From Pararhizobium polonicum (lineage in GTDB: Bacteria > Pseudomonadota > Alphaproteobacteria > Rhizobiales > Rhizobiaceae), in NCBI RefSeq assembly GCF_001687365.1, contig NZ_LGLV01000006.1, forward strand, positions 389,062 to 453,061: a stretch of 64,000 nucleotides of DNA. The letters are read 5' to 3'. Numbering within the stretch: the first letter of the stretch is position 1; each line of letters opens with the position of its first letter. Both the position numbers and the translations under genes were made by a program. The notes under the pieces were generated by a model, which had not been told where the DNA came from, made no database searches, and saw only the letters and a list, made by a program, of their open reading frames with translations. Below are positions 41,718 through 50,084 of this stretch, piece by piece.

Positions 41718-42695
41718 CTATTCCAACAGCATCTCCGCCGTGGCGATGTCGGTCACCAGATGGGTGGCGAAACCGCCCTTCAATGTTGCGCGGATCGCCG
41801 GAACCTTGAACGCACCGCCGGCAACGCAGAGGCGGCGGGGGACCTGGGCCAGTTCGTTCAGCTCTATCCCCACCATGCGATCATCGAGCTCGCCAGTCAC
41901 CGGATTGCCGTCGGCATCGATGAAGCGGCAGATCAGTACGGCGACCGCGCCATTGGCCTCATAGAGATCGATCTCTTCCTGGTTGGCGATATTTGCAGAG
42001 CGCATCAAGGTCTGGGGGCCAATGTCGCCAACACCGAACAGGATCATATTGGCCGAATGAATAAGCTCGAACTGTTTGACGAGCACCGGCTCGGCAAGAA
42101 GCTGTCTCTTCAACGCCGGTGTCGAGAGTAGGGCCGGCGCCAAAAGGTTGACGCAGCGCGCATGGATACGGTTGGACATCAAGGAGGTGCAGAACTCGGG
42201 TGAGAAGTCCGGGTTGCCGATGGAGCTACCCGATACCTGGACGACGGTCAGCCCAGCCAGCGGTTCCGGCAGGGATATATAGTCGGCCACGGCAAGTACG
42301 GTTTGTCCCCAGGCCACGCCGATCGTATCGCCCTCCTGAACCATGTCGGCGAGAAGACGGGCACCTGCCTCCCCGAGCCGTTGGACGAGGGGCGTGGTAT
42401 CCGCAGCGGGGATGACGAGCGCCCCATCAAGGCCGAATTTATCCTTCAGGCGCCGGGCAATGCCGGTGCGGCTGCCGACCTCGGTGTTGATGCGGATGGA
42501 AACGAGACCACGTTCACGAGCTTCCTGCAGGAAGTTGACGATCGTCGCCCTTGAGACGCCGATCATCTTGGCGATGTCGCTCTGCGTTAACTGGTCCACA
42601 TAATAGAGCCATGCCGCCCAAACGACAGCATCGTCGAACTCCGCCGGCAGGACTATGCTCTCTCCGATCGACCGGTTTGCACGCGCAGCGTCCAT
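41718..42695 (-). CDS. SorC-family transcriptional regulator
   Basis: Regulator of 325 residues. The N-terminal helix-turn-helix reads WLYYVDQLTQSDIAKMIGVSRATIVNFLQEARERGLV, typical of SorC/DeoR-like sugar regulators; the C-terminal domain is the sugar-phosphate-binding fold (GDTIGVAWGQTVLAV, ANMILFGVGDIGPQ, GVELNELAQVPRRLCVAGGAFKVPAIRATLKGGF-type ending). ATG 42695 has GGAG nine bases upstream. It lies between the kinase and the divergent aldolase/SDR gene. LsrR, the AI-2 regulator, belongs to the same family. It probably responds to the phosphorylated sugar made by the PfkB kinase and binds the RTTTGNCAAAY sites. Confidence 0.9.
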   Translation of the reverse strand: MDAARANRSIGESIVLPAEFDDAVVWAAWLYYVDQLTQSDIAKMIGVSRATIVNFLQEARERGLVSIRINTEVGSRTGIARRLKDKFGLDGALVIPAADTTPLVQRLGEAGARLLADMVQEGDTIGVAWGQTVLAVADYISLPEPLAGLTVVQVSGSSIGNPDFSPEFCTSLMSNRIHARCVNLLAPALLSTPALKRQLLAEPVLVKQFELIHSANMILFGVGDIGPQTLMRSANIANQEEIDLYEANGAVAVLICRFIDADGNPVTGELDDRMVGIELNELAQVPRRLCVAGGAFKVPAIRATLKGGFATHLVTDIATAEMLLE

Positions 42696-42748
42696 TATCC
42701 ATTGCTCCGCTGGACTATCATAACTCTCTCCTCACCCTGTCAGGTGGC

Positions 42749-42781
42749 GTTTGTCAAACAAATTTATCGCGTACATTGACA
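42749..42781 (+). promoter_or_regulatory. SorC operator and -35 element in the sorC/aldolase divergent region
   Basis: GTTTG-T-CAAAC at 42749-42759 is a perfect palindrome of the same pattern as the site before the transport operon. A TTGACA follows at 42776-42781 and could serve as -35 for the aldolase direction; no good -10 is seen. The rest of the 350-base gap holds a short open frame at 42834. Confidence 0.55.
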
Positions 42782-42833
42782 AAAGACACCATGAGGTGCC
42801 ATTTGTTTCTGCGAGATGATGGGAGGAGCCAAA

Positions 42834-43049
42834 ATGCAATCGACAGCCATAGGCTGGCCGTTGGTGGTCCGGAACATGTCAGCCGGCAATGTCGCCTGCG
42901 GCGGGTTCCGACGCTCCGGTACCATCCTTCCCTCCCGTATTCACACCGTTGCGGGGATCGCGTCGGCCGTAGCACTGCGGCCCATTTTCCCTCTTCCATA
43001 CCCCGCGCGGCAGATCGAACCGCGTGGTCAGCACAGGAGCCTTGCATGA
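42834..43049 (+). CDS. Possible 71-residue protein or leader coupled to the aldolase gene
   Basis: An ATG at 42834 is preceded by GGGAGGAG at ideal spacing, and the frame runs 71 codons (starting MQSTAIGWPLVVRN) to a TGA that overlaps the aldolase start as ATGA. The product resembles no family I know and is rich in Arg, Pro and Gly. It could be a true small protein, a leader that tunes aldolase translation, or a chance frame in a GC-rich 5-prime region. The strong ribosome site and exact coupling are what make it worth listing. Confidence 0.35.
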   Translation: MQSTAIGWPLVVRNMSAGNVACGGFRRSGTILPSRIHTVAGIASAVALRPIFPLPYPARQIEPRGQHRSLA

Positions 43050-45094
43050 AGTCCAGATGGTCAGATACAGAATTCACGCGCGTCGTCGACGCCTATGTTG
43101 CGGCTGGCGTCAATCGCGATCTCGCCATCCGCACCTATACGACCCGTCTTCTCGGGTGTGATCCGGAACTGGTTCTGCACGGCGGCGGGAATACCTCGGT
43201 CAAGACGACGTTCATCGAGATGGACGGAACCGAGGTTGACGTCCTGTGCGTCAAGGGCAGCGGTTGGGATATGGGCACGATCGAGCCGGCGGGCCTGCCG
43301 GCGGTTCGCCTCCAGCCGCTTCAGGCGATGGTGAAATTCCCAACGCTGAGCGACGACGATATGGTGATGCTTCAGCGCCGGTTACTGATGGATCCGGCCG
43401 CGCCGAACCCTTCGGTCGAAGCGATTCTGCACGCAAACCTGCCTTTCCGGCACATCGACCATACTCATGCCAACGCAATCGTGTCGCTGACCAACCAGCC
43501 GCATGGTGAAGACCTGGTACGCGAACTGTTCCCCGATTCGATCATCGTGCCCTACGTGATGCCGGGATTCGATCTTGCAAAGGCCTGCGACGAGGCATTC
43601 CGCGCCAATCCGGGCGGCGATGGCATGATCCTGCTGAAACACGGCATCTTCAGCTGGTCGGACGATCCGCGTGAGTCCTACGAGAAGATGATCGCGGCCA
43701 TCGACAAGGCGGAACGTCGCATTTCACAGGGCAATCCGCGCCCGTTCACCATCGTCAAACAGCCGGAACATCTTGCGACTGCTGCGGAAATCGCCCCGGT
43801 TCTGCGCGGTGCCATCGCTCTTGATACCGGTATCGAGGGCCTGCCGCGCCGTTTTGTTTTGGAACATCGATCCACTCCCGACGTGCTGGATTTCTGCAAC
43901 GCGGCCAACGTTTCTGATCTGGTCCGTCGCGGCAATGCGACGCCTGAGCATGTCATCCACATCAAGCGGTTCGGCGTGGCGTTGCCCGCCCCCGTTGCAG
44001 GGGACATGGCTGCGTGGACGGCGGGTGTGCATGAGGCGATAGCGGCCTACAAGGCCGAGTACAAAGCCTATTTCGAACGCAACAATGCACGTGTCGGCGG
44101 CAACAAGCGCATGCTGGACCCGATGCCTCGTGTCTTCTATGTGGCGGGCGTTGGTCTGTTTGCCGCAGGCCCGACGAAGAAGGCCTCCAACGTCGGCGCG
44201 GATGTCGCCGAGGCAACGATCAACGTCATCCGTAATGCCGAAGGCATCGAACGCTTCGAGGCGCTGTCGGAAGAACATCTGTTCGATATCGAGTACTGGT
44301 CGCTGGAGCAGGTCAAGCTTGCCAAACAGGCGGAAAAGCCGCTGACACGGCAGGTGGCTGTGATCACCGGCGGCGCAGGCGGCCTCGGATTATCGATCGC
44401 CGAGGCTCTGCATGCCGAAGGCGCCGAGATTGTGCTGCTTGATCTGGCCGAGGATACCTTGAAAAAGGAAGCCAAGCGGTTGGGCGGTATCGGCCTCGTG
44501 TGTGACGTGACCAAGCCTGAAGAGGTGGATGCGGCGCTTGCCAAGGTTGCCGTCCACTTCGGCGGCGTCGATATCATCATCTCGAATGCCGGCGCTGCCT
44601 TCCAGGGTGCGATGGTCGATGTCAGCGACGAATTGCTCCAGAAAGCGTTCGCATTGAATTTCTGGGGACATCATTACATGGCGCGTGGTGCCGTGCGGAT
44701 CATGAAGGAGCAGGGAACCGGTGGCGCGCTTGTCTTCAATGTGTCGAAGCAGGCGATCAACCCAGGCCCGGATTTCGGCCCGTACGGTACATCGAAGGCG
44801 GCATTGATGGCATTGATGCGGCAGTATGCCGTCGAGCATGGTGCCGACGGCATCACCTCCAATGCGGTCAATGCCGATCGTATCCGCACCGGCCTGATGA
44901 CCGACCAGATGGTCGAGGATCGCAGCCGCGCACGCGGCATGACACCGGAAGCCTACATGCGGGGCAATCTCGTGCATCGTGAGGTGACAGGCAATGACGT
45001 CGCAGCCGCCTTCGTCCATCTCGCCAAAGCCCGCACCAGCACGGGCGCGGTCATCACCGTCGATGGCGGCAATGTCGCCGCCATGATGCGGTAA
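43046..45094 (+). CDS. Bifunctional class II aldolase / short-chain dehydrogenase
   Basis: Fusion protein of 682 residues. The N-terminal 400 residues are a class II (zinc) aldolase/epimerase domain of the L-rhamnulose-1-phosphate aldolase type, with GGGNTSVKTTF near residue 50, the metal motif HIDHTHANAIV near 138 and HGIFSW near 200. The C-terminal 250 residues are a complete SDR: VAVITGGAGGLGLSIAEAL near 434, NAGAAFQG, catalytic Ser in VFNVSKQA and YGTSKAAL, ending ITVDGGNVAAMMR. ATG 43046 has AGGAG upstream. One chain could cleave a phosphorylated sugar and oxidise or reduce the resulting aldehyde. Homologues act on rhamnulose phosphate, but the kinase here is PfkB-type rather than RhaB-type, so another sugar is likely. 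Confidence 0.9.
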   Translation: MKSRWSDTEFTRVVDAYVAAGVNRDLAIRTYTTRLLGCDPELVLHGGGNTSVKTTFIEMDGTEVDVLCVKGSGWDMGTIEPAGLPAVRLQPLQAMVKFPTLSDDDMVMLQRRLLMDPAAPNPSVEAILHANLPFRHIDHTHANAIVSLTNQPHGEDLVRELFPDSIIVPYVMPGFDLAKACDEAFRANPGGDGMILLKHGIFSWSDDPRESYEKMIAAIDKAERRISQGNPRPFTIVKQPEHLATAAEIAPVLRGAIALDTGIEGLPRRFVLEHRSTPDVLDFCNAANVSDLVRRGNATPEHVIHIKRFGVALPAPVAGDMAAWTAGVHEAIAAYKAEYKAYFERNNARVGGNKRMLDPMPRVFYVAGVGLFAAGPTKKASNVGADVAEATINVIRNAEGIERFEALSEEHLFDIEYWSLEQVKLAKQAEKPLTRQVAVITGGAGGLGLSIAEALHAEGAEIVLLDLAEDTLKKEAKRLGGIGLVCDVTKPEEVDAALAKVAVHFGGVDIIISNAGAAFQGAMVDVSDELLQKAFALNFWGHHYMARGAVRIMKEQGTGGALVFNVSKQAINPGPDFGPYGTSKAALMALMRQYAVEHGADGITSNAVNADRIRTGLMTDQMVEDRSRARGMTPEAYMRGNLVHREVTGNDVAAAFVHLAKARTSTGAVITVDGGNVAAMMR

Positions 45095-45879
45095 TACACG
45101 CCGTCTTCGCAGCGGAAGAGCCCCGAATCCTGCCCACCGACCAGCATCCGATCTTCGGGTGTCGGCCGGTGTCTCTGTTTTTTAACCGTGCAATAGGGTG
45201 GTCGGCCTCACGACCGATCCGGGAGAGGGCTGTCGATGATCGTCTGCATATCGATCCGGCTGCGATTCATGCATGTGCCCGGCTGAGCGGAGGGCGCCCG
45301 CGCTCCGATTCACGACCGGTTCGAGATGATCGCACCGAAGATTTGAGGCCATGCATTTTGAGGCCATGCATAAAGTCAGCGACGAGGGCAACGCGTATGC
45401 ACCAGTCTCTTTCGACTGATCAACAGGCGGCTGTTTCAATGTTGCGGATGGTTCGTTCGGTGTGCTCCGCTGCGACGACTGGTCAACGGTGCGTTCGCCT
45501 GGATGCTCTTGTGGATGCCTGGAAACGCACTGATTGACACCGGGTTTTTGAGACGCGGTGGCACCCGCTTCCCAAAGCACCTTCATCACTCAATCGGATC
45601 GATCCAACTGGACCAGGCCTTGCATTGTCGGTGCGACCGCAGAAGTCTTGAGCTTGCCCCGTTGATCCAATGCATTTTTCAGTCGGCTCAATGGCTCATC
45701 CAGAGAACCGGAGAATGCAGTGCATTCTTGTCTACGAGAGCGAAGATCGCCCGCCAGAATCACGTGCACTTGATTCGTGCCCGAAATTCGAGAGTAACGC
45801 GAATGTAAGCTTTTTAGCCAAATCATAGCCTCTCCAGCCCCGGAAAACCCGCGTGATACAGCCGCGGATGGGAAGCGCC
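45095..45879. other. Region of about 780 bases without a convincing gene
   Basis: Six-frame inspection shows only short open frames with no recognisable family. An exact 15-base tandem duplication (TTTGAGGCCATGCAT) lies at 45342-45371. The stretch separates the sugar regulon from the polysaccharide locus and may contain decayed coding sequence. Confidence 0.5.
45342..45371. repeat. Tandem duplication of a 15-base unit
   Basis: TTTGAGGCCATGCAT occurs at 45342-45356 and again directly at 45357-45371 without mismatch. It is probably a replication-slippage duplication in non-coding DNA. Confidence 0.85.
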
Positions 45880-47364
45880 ATGCTACCGATCGATATCATC
45901 GTTCCACGATCCGCTCCTCGCCGTTGGCAGGGGATGGTCATCGAGCGACTTCAGGCGGAGGGTTACGATGTCGCCGTGCTGCAGCAGCTTGGCTCACCGA
46001 GCTGGCCAGCCGCGGTGAATGCAATTTTCGCTCTCGAACGGCGTCTTTTTCGCCGAACCGCTCCGGGGCTTTCTGCTCCCCAACCAGAAATTCCGGCGAG
46101 CCCTCGCAGCCGTGTTGCGGCCCTGCGGCTGGATCTCGCGGGCGATGCCGCGCCGTCTGACGTTCCCACCATCCTGCTGACCTTCGACGGGGCCCGTTTC
46201 GACCTGTCGGCTGCCTTGGCGGTGGCGGCGGGCGATTTGCCGGTGATTGAGGCCGTTCTTGATCACACGGTCGTGGTGGGGCGCGCATGGCCGATGATTG
46301 ACAAGCGGGAATCTGCGGCATTTGGCATCGAGGATGTCCTTGCTCGCGCGATAACGTTGGCTGTTTCAGTGGTTCGTGCCTTTATCGAAGGCCGACTCAC
46401 GGGCGAGAAGCGAGCGCCCGAAACGACCCGGAACGGCGAGGGTACAGCAATGCAGTTCGCTGCCGCCTATTTGGCCAAATCCTTGCCGCGGCTCGGCCGG
46501 GAGGCCTTTCGGCGTGCACGTTTCCGTCACGCACATTGGTGCGTTGGCTACCGTTTTACCGATGCACTTGGAGTGGCGGAGACGGGCAGGCTGGGGACTG
46601 GCTGGTCGGTTTTGCCGGATTCCGGCGATCGCTTCTATGCGGATCCCTTTCCTTTCCAGTGGCAGGGCCGCTCCTTCGTGTTCGTGGAAGACTATGTCCA
46701 TGCCGTCGGCAAGGCGGTCATTTCCGTTGTGCCGTTCAATTCCGACGGAACCCCACAAGAGCCGCGGGTCGTGCTGGAGGAGCCGCACCATCTTTCCTAT
46801 CCCCAGGTATTCGAGCGCGATGGCGCGATCTGGATGCTTCCGGAGGCAAGCTCTAGCGGAAAGCTTACACTCTACCGGGCTGTAGGGTTTCCGGATCGCT
46901 GGGTCGCGGAGAGCGTCCTCATCGAGGGGGAGATCTCAGACGCGACGCTTCTCGATCATGAGGGGAGGCTTTGGCTCTTTGCCACAAACCGGGATGGCTA
47001 TGGCAGCACCTCTGACACTCTTGTGGTTTTCTACGCTCCCGCGCTTATCGGGCCGTGGAAGCCGCATCCGCTAAACCCTATTTTGATTGACCGCCGCATG
47101 GCGCGTCCGGGAGGCGCTTTCTTTCGTGACCGGGAGGGCCGTATCTTCCTGCCGGTCCAGGACGGGACGCTTGGTTATGGCGGGGGGCTCGGCCTCTGCG
47201 AGTTGCAGACATTGGACATGCAGACAGTGCGTCTCTCGCAACCCCGGCCCATTGTCGCGGATGGTGATTGGCCCTATCCGCGGATCCATACTCTGAACCA
47301 CTCGGGCGGACTGGAAGTGATCGATGGGATTGCGGCTGTGCGGAAGGGCTCAGGAAACAAGTAA
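45880..47364 (+). CDS. Probable polysaccharide biosynthesis protein with a GINT1-like beta-propeller domain
   Basis: Protein of about 494 residues. The C-terminal 270 residues resemble the five-blade propeller-like domain found in glucosamine inositolphosphorylceramide transferase and in many bacterial polysaccharide clusters: DRFYADPFPFQWQGRSFVFVEDY near residue 243, LSYPQVFERDGAIWMLPEASS, GPWKPHPLNPILIDRRMARPGG and a closing INGI-like PRIHTLNHSGGLEVIDG. The N-terminal 200 residues are weakly conserved and may derive from a formyltransferase-like domain. ATG 45880 follows GGGAAG. The gene is convergent with a glycosyltransferase gene and overlaps its end by 15 bases. It probably modifies or builds the surface glycan; the reaction is unknown. 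Confidence 0.65.
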   Translation: MLPIDIIVPRSAPRRWQGMVIERLQAEGYDVAVLQQLGSPSWPAAVNAIFALERRLFRRTAPGLSAPQPEIPASPRSRVAALRLDLAGDAAPSDVPTILLTFDGARFDLSAALAVAAGDLPVIEAVLDHTVVVGRAWPMIDKRESAAFGIEDVLARAITLAVSVVRAFIEGRLTGEKRAPETTRNGEGTAMQFAAAYLAKSLPRLGREAFRRARFRHAHWCVGYRFTDALGVAETGRLGTGWSVLPDSGDRFYADPFPFQWQGRSFVFVEDYVHAVGKAVISVVPFNSDGTPQEPRVVLEEPHHLSYPQVFERDGAIWMLPEASSSGKLTLYRAVGFPDRWVAESVLIEGEISDATLLDHEGRLWLFATNRDGYGSTSDTLVVFYAPALIGPWKPHPLNPILIDRRMARPGGAFFRDREGRIFLPVQDGTLGYGGGLGLCELQTLDMQTVRLSQPRPIVADGDWPYPRIHTLNHSGGLEVIDGIAAVRKGSGNK

Positions 47365-48444
47365 CGCCTCGTAGCCGGCACACATCCTTGCAGGCGAGTA
47401 TTGCTCCTTGAGCCGCCGCCCCGCGGCCGCAAGGTGGGCACCCAGCTCCGGCTTGGCGATGATGTTGGCGAGCCCCCCGGCGATACTTTGGGCGTCGGCC
47501 TCGACGAAGAGCGCCGCGGGTTCGCCGTCCTCCGTCGTCAGAACTTCCTGCAGTACGGAAAGATTGCTCGATACGACCGGCAATCCGGAAATGGCGGCCT
47601 CAACGGCGGCGAGGCCGAAGGTTTCCGTTGTTGAGGAAAATGCGTAGGCATCACCCGCCGCCAGGAATTCGAAAATGCGTGCGGGAGGGACCTCGCCCAC
47701 CAGATGCAGCCGATCCGCCACGTTTTTGCTTTTGGCAAAGGCGACAAGCGCCTCCCATTCAGGTCCCGTGCCGGCGATCGCCAGATGGATGTTGGGCACG
47801 TGAGCCAGTGCGCCGACAAGGGCGATCTGGTTCTTTGAAGGTGACAATCGGCCGGACGAGACGGCAAGCCATACGTGGGGGGGCAGGCCGAATGCGGCGC
47901 GAGCCGCCGCCTTGTCGAATTTTTCCAAAGGCGCGGCAACGCCATGGTCGATGCGCAGGATTCGTTTGCGATAGGCTTGTGGGTAGCAATCGAACTGCGC
48001 TTTGGTCCAAGCCGAGTTGACGACATTTGCGTGGTAAAGTCCGAGCGTACCCATCAGCTTGTCGATCTGTGAGAGCATGCCCCTGACCCCTTTGGTCTGT
48101 GGCGCTCCGCTCTGGTTCGCAACGATCGGCCGGACACCTGCCAGCCGGGCGCCGATCGTGCCAAAGATATTGCCATAATGTTGGAAGGTAATGACTGCGT
48201 CTGGCCGCGTTCTGCGTAAATAGCCCGCGAGCCCAACGGCTGCCCGCGCCTGTGCCGGCAATCCCCTTGGTGGGGCGGCGAGGATGAAATCAGCATAGGG
48301 ATCGCGGTCGTAGACGTCGGTCTTCCGGTACATGAACACGGTACGAACCTCATGGCCGCGGGCACGCAGCCCTTCACCCACCATGTCGGAAATGCGTTGT
48401 GAACCAGCAGCCTCCGCCTGTGTCTGCACCTGGACGATTTTCAC
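47350..48444 (-). CDS. Glycosyltransferase family 4
   Basis: Predicted cytoplasmic or membrane-associated GT-B glycosyltransferase of 364 residues. The N-terminal domain starts MKIVQVQTQAEAAGSQRISDMVGEGLRARGHEV; the C-terminal nucleotide-sugar domain shows VSSGRLSPSKNQIALVGAL near residue 200 and the FLAAGDAYAFSSTTETFGLAAVEA motif with the donor-binding Glu. The GTG start at 48444 overlaps the flippase stop (GTGA), so the two are coupled. It would add one sugar to the lipid-linked repeat unit that the flippase then exports. Confidence 0.87.
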   Translation of the reverse strand: MKIVQVQTQAEAAGSQRISDMVGEGLRARGHEVRTVFMYRKTDVYDRDPYADFILAAPPRGLPAQARAAVGLAGYLRRTRPDAVITFQHYGNIFGTIGARLAGVRPIVANQSGAPQTKGVRGMLSQIDKLMGTLGLYHANVVNSAWTKAQFDCYPQAYRKRILRIDHGVAAPLEKFDKAAARAAFGLPPHVWLAVSSGRLSPSKNQIALVGALAHVPNIHLAIAGTGPEWEALVAFAKSKNVADRLHLVGEVPPARIFEFLAAGDAYAFSSTTETFGLAAVEAAISGLPVVSSNLSVLQEVLTTEDGEPAALFVEADAQSIAGGLANIIAKPELGAHLAAAGRRLKEQYSPARMCAGYEALLVS

Positions 48445-49784
48445 GTGCGGCCTCTCAAAAACGTGCGGGCGACGCGTTCGTCTTTCCCGGTGAAGAGGCC
48501 GAAGATTGACGGGTTGATCCCTATTCTTCGCCGGGCGATAGAGACCGCGATCACGCACCATATGATGATTGTGCCCGCGATGCCGAGCGCCGCGCCGATG
48601 GGTCCAAAAAGATAAGTCAGTGCCGCCGTTGCTCCGAGCCCCAGTGTGTTGACCACAATGAGCAGTTTGAAAAGTGCGTGCTGCAGGCCGGTCAATTGCA
48701 GAAGGATTTCGGTTGGGCCGCAAGCAGTTCCCACCGTTGCGCCAATGCCGAAGATGATGAGTGTCGCGTGCATTGTTGGCGTGGCATAGGCCGGATCGAA
48801 GATCGACAGGATCAGATTTCCGAAGATTGCAAACGTCGCCAGCACGCAAAGGGCGATAGCAAAGCCGCCCAGGGCGGCGAGGCTGGTGATGCGCTGCACA
48901 TATGATCTGTCGCCTCTGTAGAAGGCGTTTGATATCTGTGGCGCGAGCGCCTGATTGATGCCGTTGAGAGCCAGCACCACGAGCCGCATGGTCCGGTCGG
49001 CAACAAAGATTGCGCCGGCAGCTTCAGGTCCCAGGATTGCGGCAACAAGCAGCGTCGTTGCCTGGCCGAGCGCGGGTGGCAGCGCCGTGACGCCCCAAAG
49101 GCCAAGCGTCACGGTCTTGAATTCGTCTTTCTGTTCTTCGCTGAGCGGGCCGCGCCTGGCGCGGGTCGTGTCGCGCAGCAAGACAACGGTTTGCGGAACG
49201 ATCGAAAGGAGCAGTAGCCCGGCCGTCAGGTAGGTCGCCGCAACGGCACTCATCTGGGCATGCATGAAGTGAGCTGCGATAAAAACCGCTATGGTCGCCG
49301 CGCGCCATATGATGTCCCGCGGCAGCAGGCCGGCCACGAGCTTGTTTTTGGCGCGGAAAGCGCAGGACGTGAATTCCGACCAGCCAAGTGCGAAGGCCAA
49401 AACAGTCGCGGCCGCGCAGAGCGATCGCCATTCCGGCACGTCGCGGCCAATGAGCGGTAGAAAGCCGACCGCCATGACAAGCAGGCTGAAAACGGAAAGT
49501 CCGGCCAATGCAACAAGAATGGCGCGCGCCATCAGGCCATTCGCCGAGTTGAGATCGTTGTTTCCGGCATACTGGGGCCAAAACCGCATGACGGTGCTGT
49601 GCTGGCCGACCAGTGAGAAGTAGGAGACAAGGCTGGCGCCGGCATAGGCGGTGCTGTAAAGGCCGAATTGCCGCACGTCGGTCATCATTGCCGCCGCCAC
49701 GAACATGAAGAACGACAGGCCCGCGCTGGCAAGCTTGATGAAGCCTGCAACGGCGCCGCTTTTGGCGAGCGCACCCACAGACAT
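48441..49784 (-). CDS. Wzx-type oligosaccharide flippase
   Basis: Polytopic inner-membrane protein of about 447 residues with roughly 12 to 14 hydrophobic segments, of the polysaccharide translocase (MOP) superfamily. Typical features are SFFMFVAAAMMTDVRQFGLYSTAYA near the N-terminus and a mid-region with LGPEAAGAIFVADRTMRLVVLALNGINQALAPQISNAFYRGD. It should flip the undecaprenyl-linked repeat unit to the periplasm. The start is uncertain: ATG 49784 is used, while the open frame continues to 49937 with possible TTG or GTG starts. It is coupled to the glycosyltransferase gene downstream and divergent from the chain-length gene. Confidence 0.85.
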   Translation of the reverse strand: MSVGALAKSGAVAGFIKLASAGLSFFMFVAAAMMTDVRQFGLYSTAYAGASLVSYFSLVGQHSTVMRFWPQYAGNNDLNSANGLMARAILVALAGLSVFSLLVMAVGFLPLIGRDVPEWRSLCAAATVLAFALGWSEFTSCAFRAKNKLVAGLLPRDIIWRAATIAVFIAAHFMHAQMSAVAATYLTAGLLLLSIVPQTVVLLRDTTRARRGPLSEEQKDEFKTVTLGLWGVTALPPALGQATTLLVAAILGPEAAGAIFVADRTMRLVVLALNGINQALAPQISNAFYRGDRSYVQRITSLAALGGFAIALCVLATFAIFGNLILSIFDPAYATPTMHATLIIFGIGATVGTACGPTEILLQLTGLQHALFKLLIVVNTLGLGATAALTYLFGPIGAALGIAGTIIIWCVIAVSIARRRIGINPSIFGLFTGKDERVARTFLRGRT

Positions 49785-50008
49785 GCGCCCGTCGGCAGCA
49801 GGGCCGGCCGGTCCGGCACGCGAGATCTTGTGGTCGCCTATGTTGTCACCCAATTTTACAATCCCGAGATGAATCGATCCTCGCTCGGCGGCCGAAAACC
49901 CTGCAATGCAACGTGTCTCTAAATAGCGCAAAAACACGCGATTGCGCCACCATGAACTCGCGGCATGGTTACTGGTGGTCGCTATATTCCCTCGACCTAT
50001 GGCTGTAA

Positions 50009-50040
50009 TATTAACGGATGGCTAACATTAATCGTTAATA
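50009..50040. promoter_or_regulatory. Inverted repeat in the divergent polysaccharide promoter region
   Basis: TATTAACG at 50009-50016 and CGTTAATA at 50033-50040 are exact complements 16 bases apart, in the 300-base AT-richer gap between the flippase gene and the chain-length gene (49785-50084). This is a likely operator for an unknown regulator controlling both directions. Confidence 0.45.
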
Positions 50041-50084
50041 CTGAGGCGGACGACCTGTAGCCCGCGGTTGCGGAGAGGCAAAGG

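Noticed and set aside
42551..43045. An upstream extension of the aldolase/SDR frame
   Set aside because: It overlaps the sorC gene and the operator region; the ATG at 43046 with AGGAG gives the expected family N-terminus.
45150..45185. A possible terminator after the aldolase gene with a T6 run
   Set aside because: No stable stem could be formed immediately before the T run.
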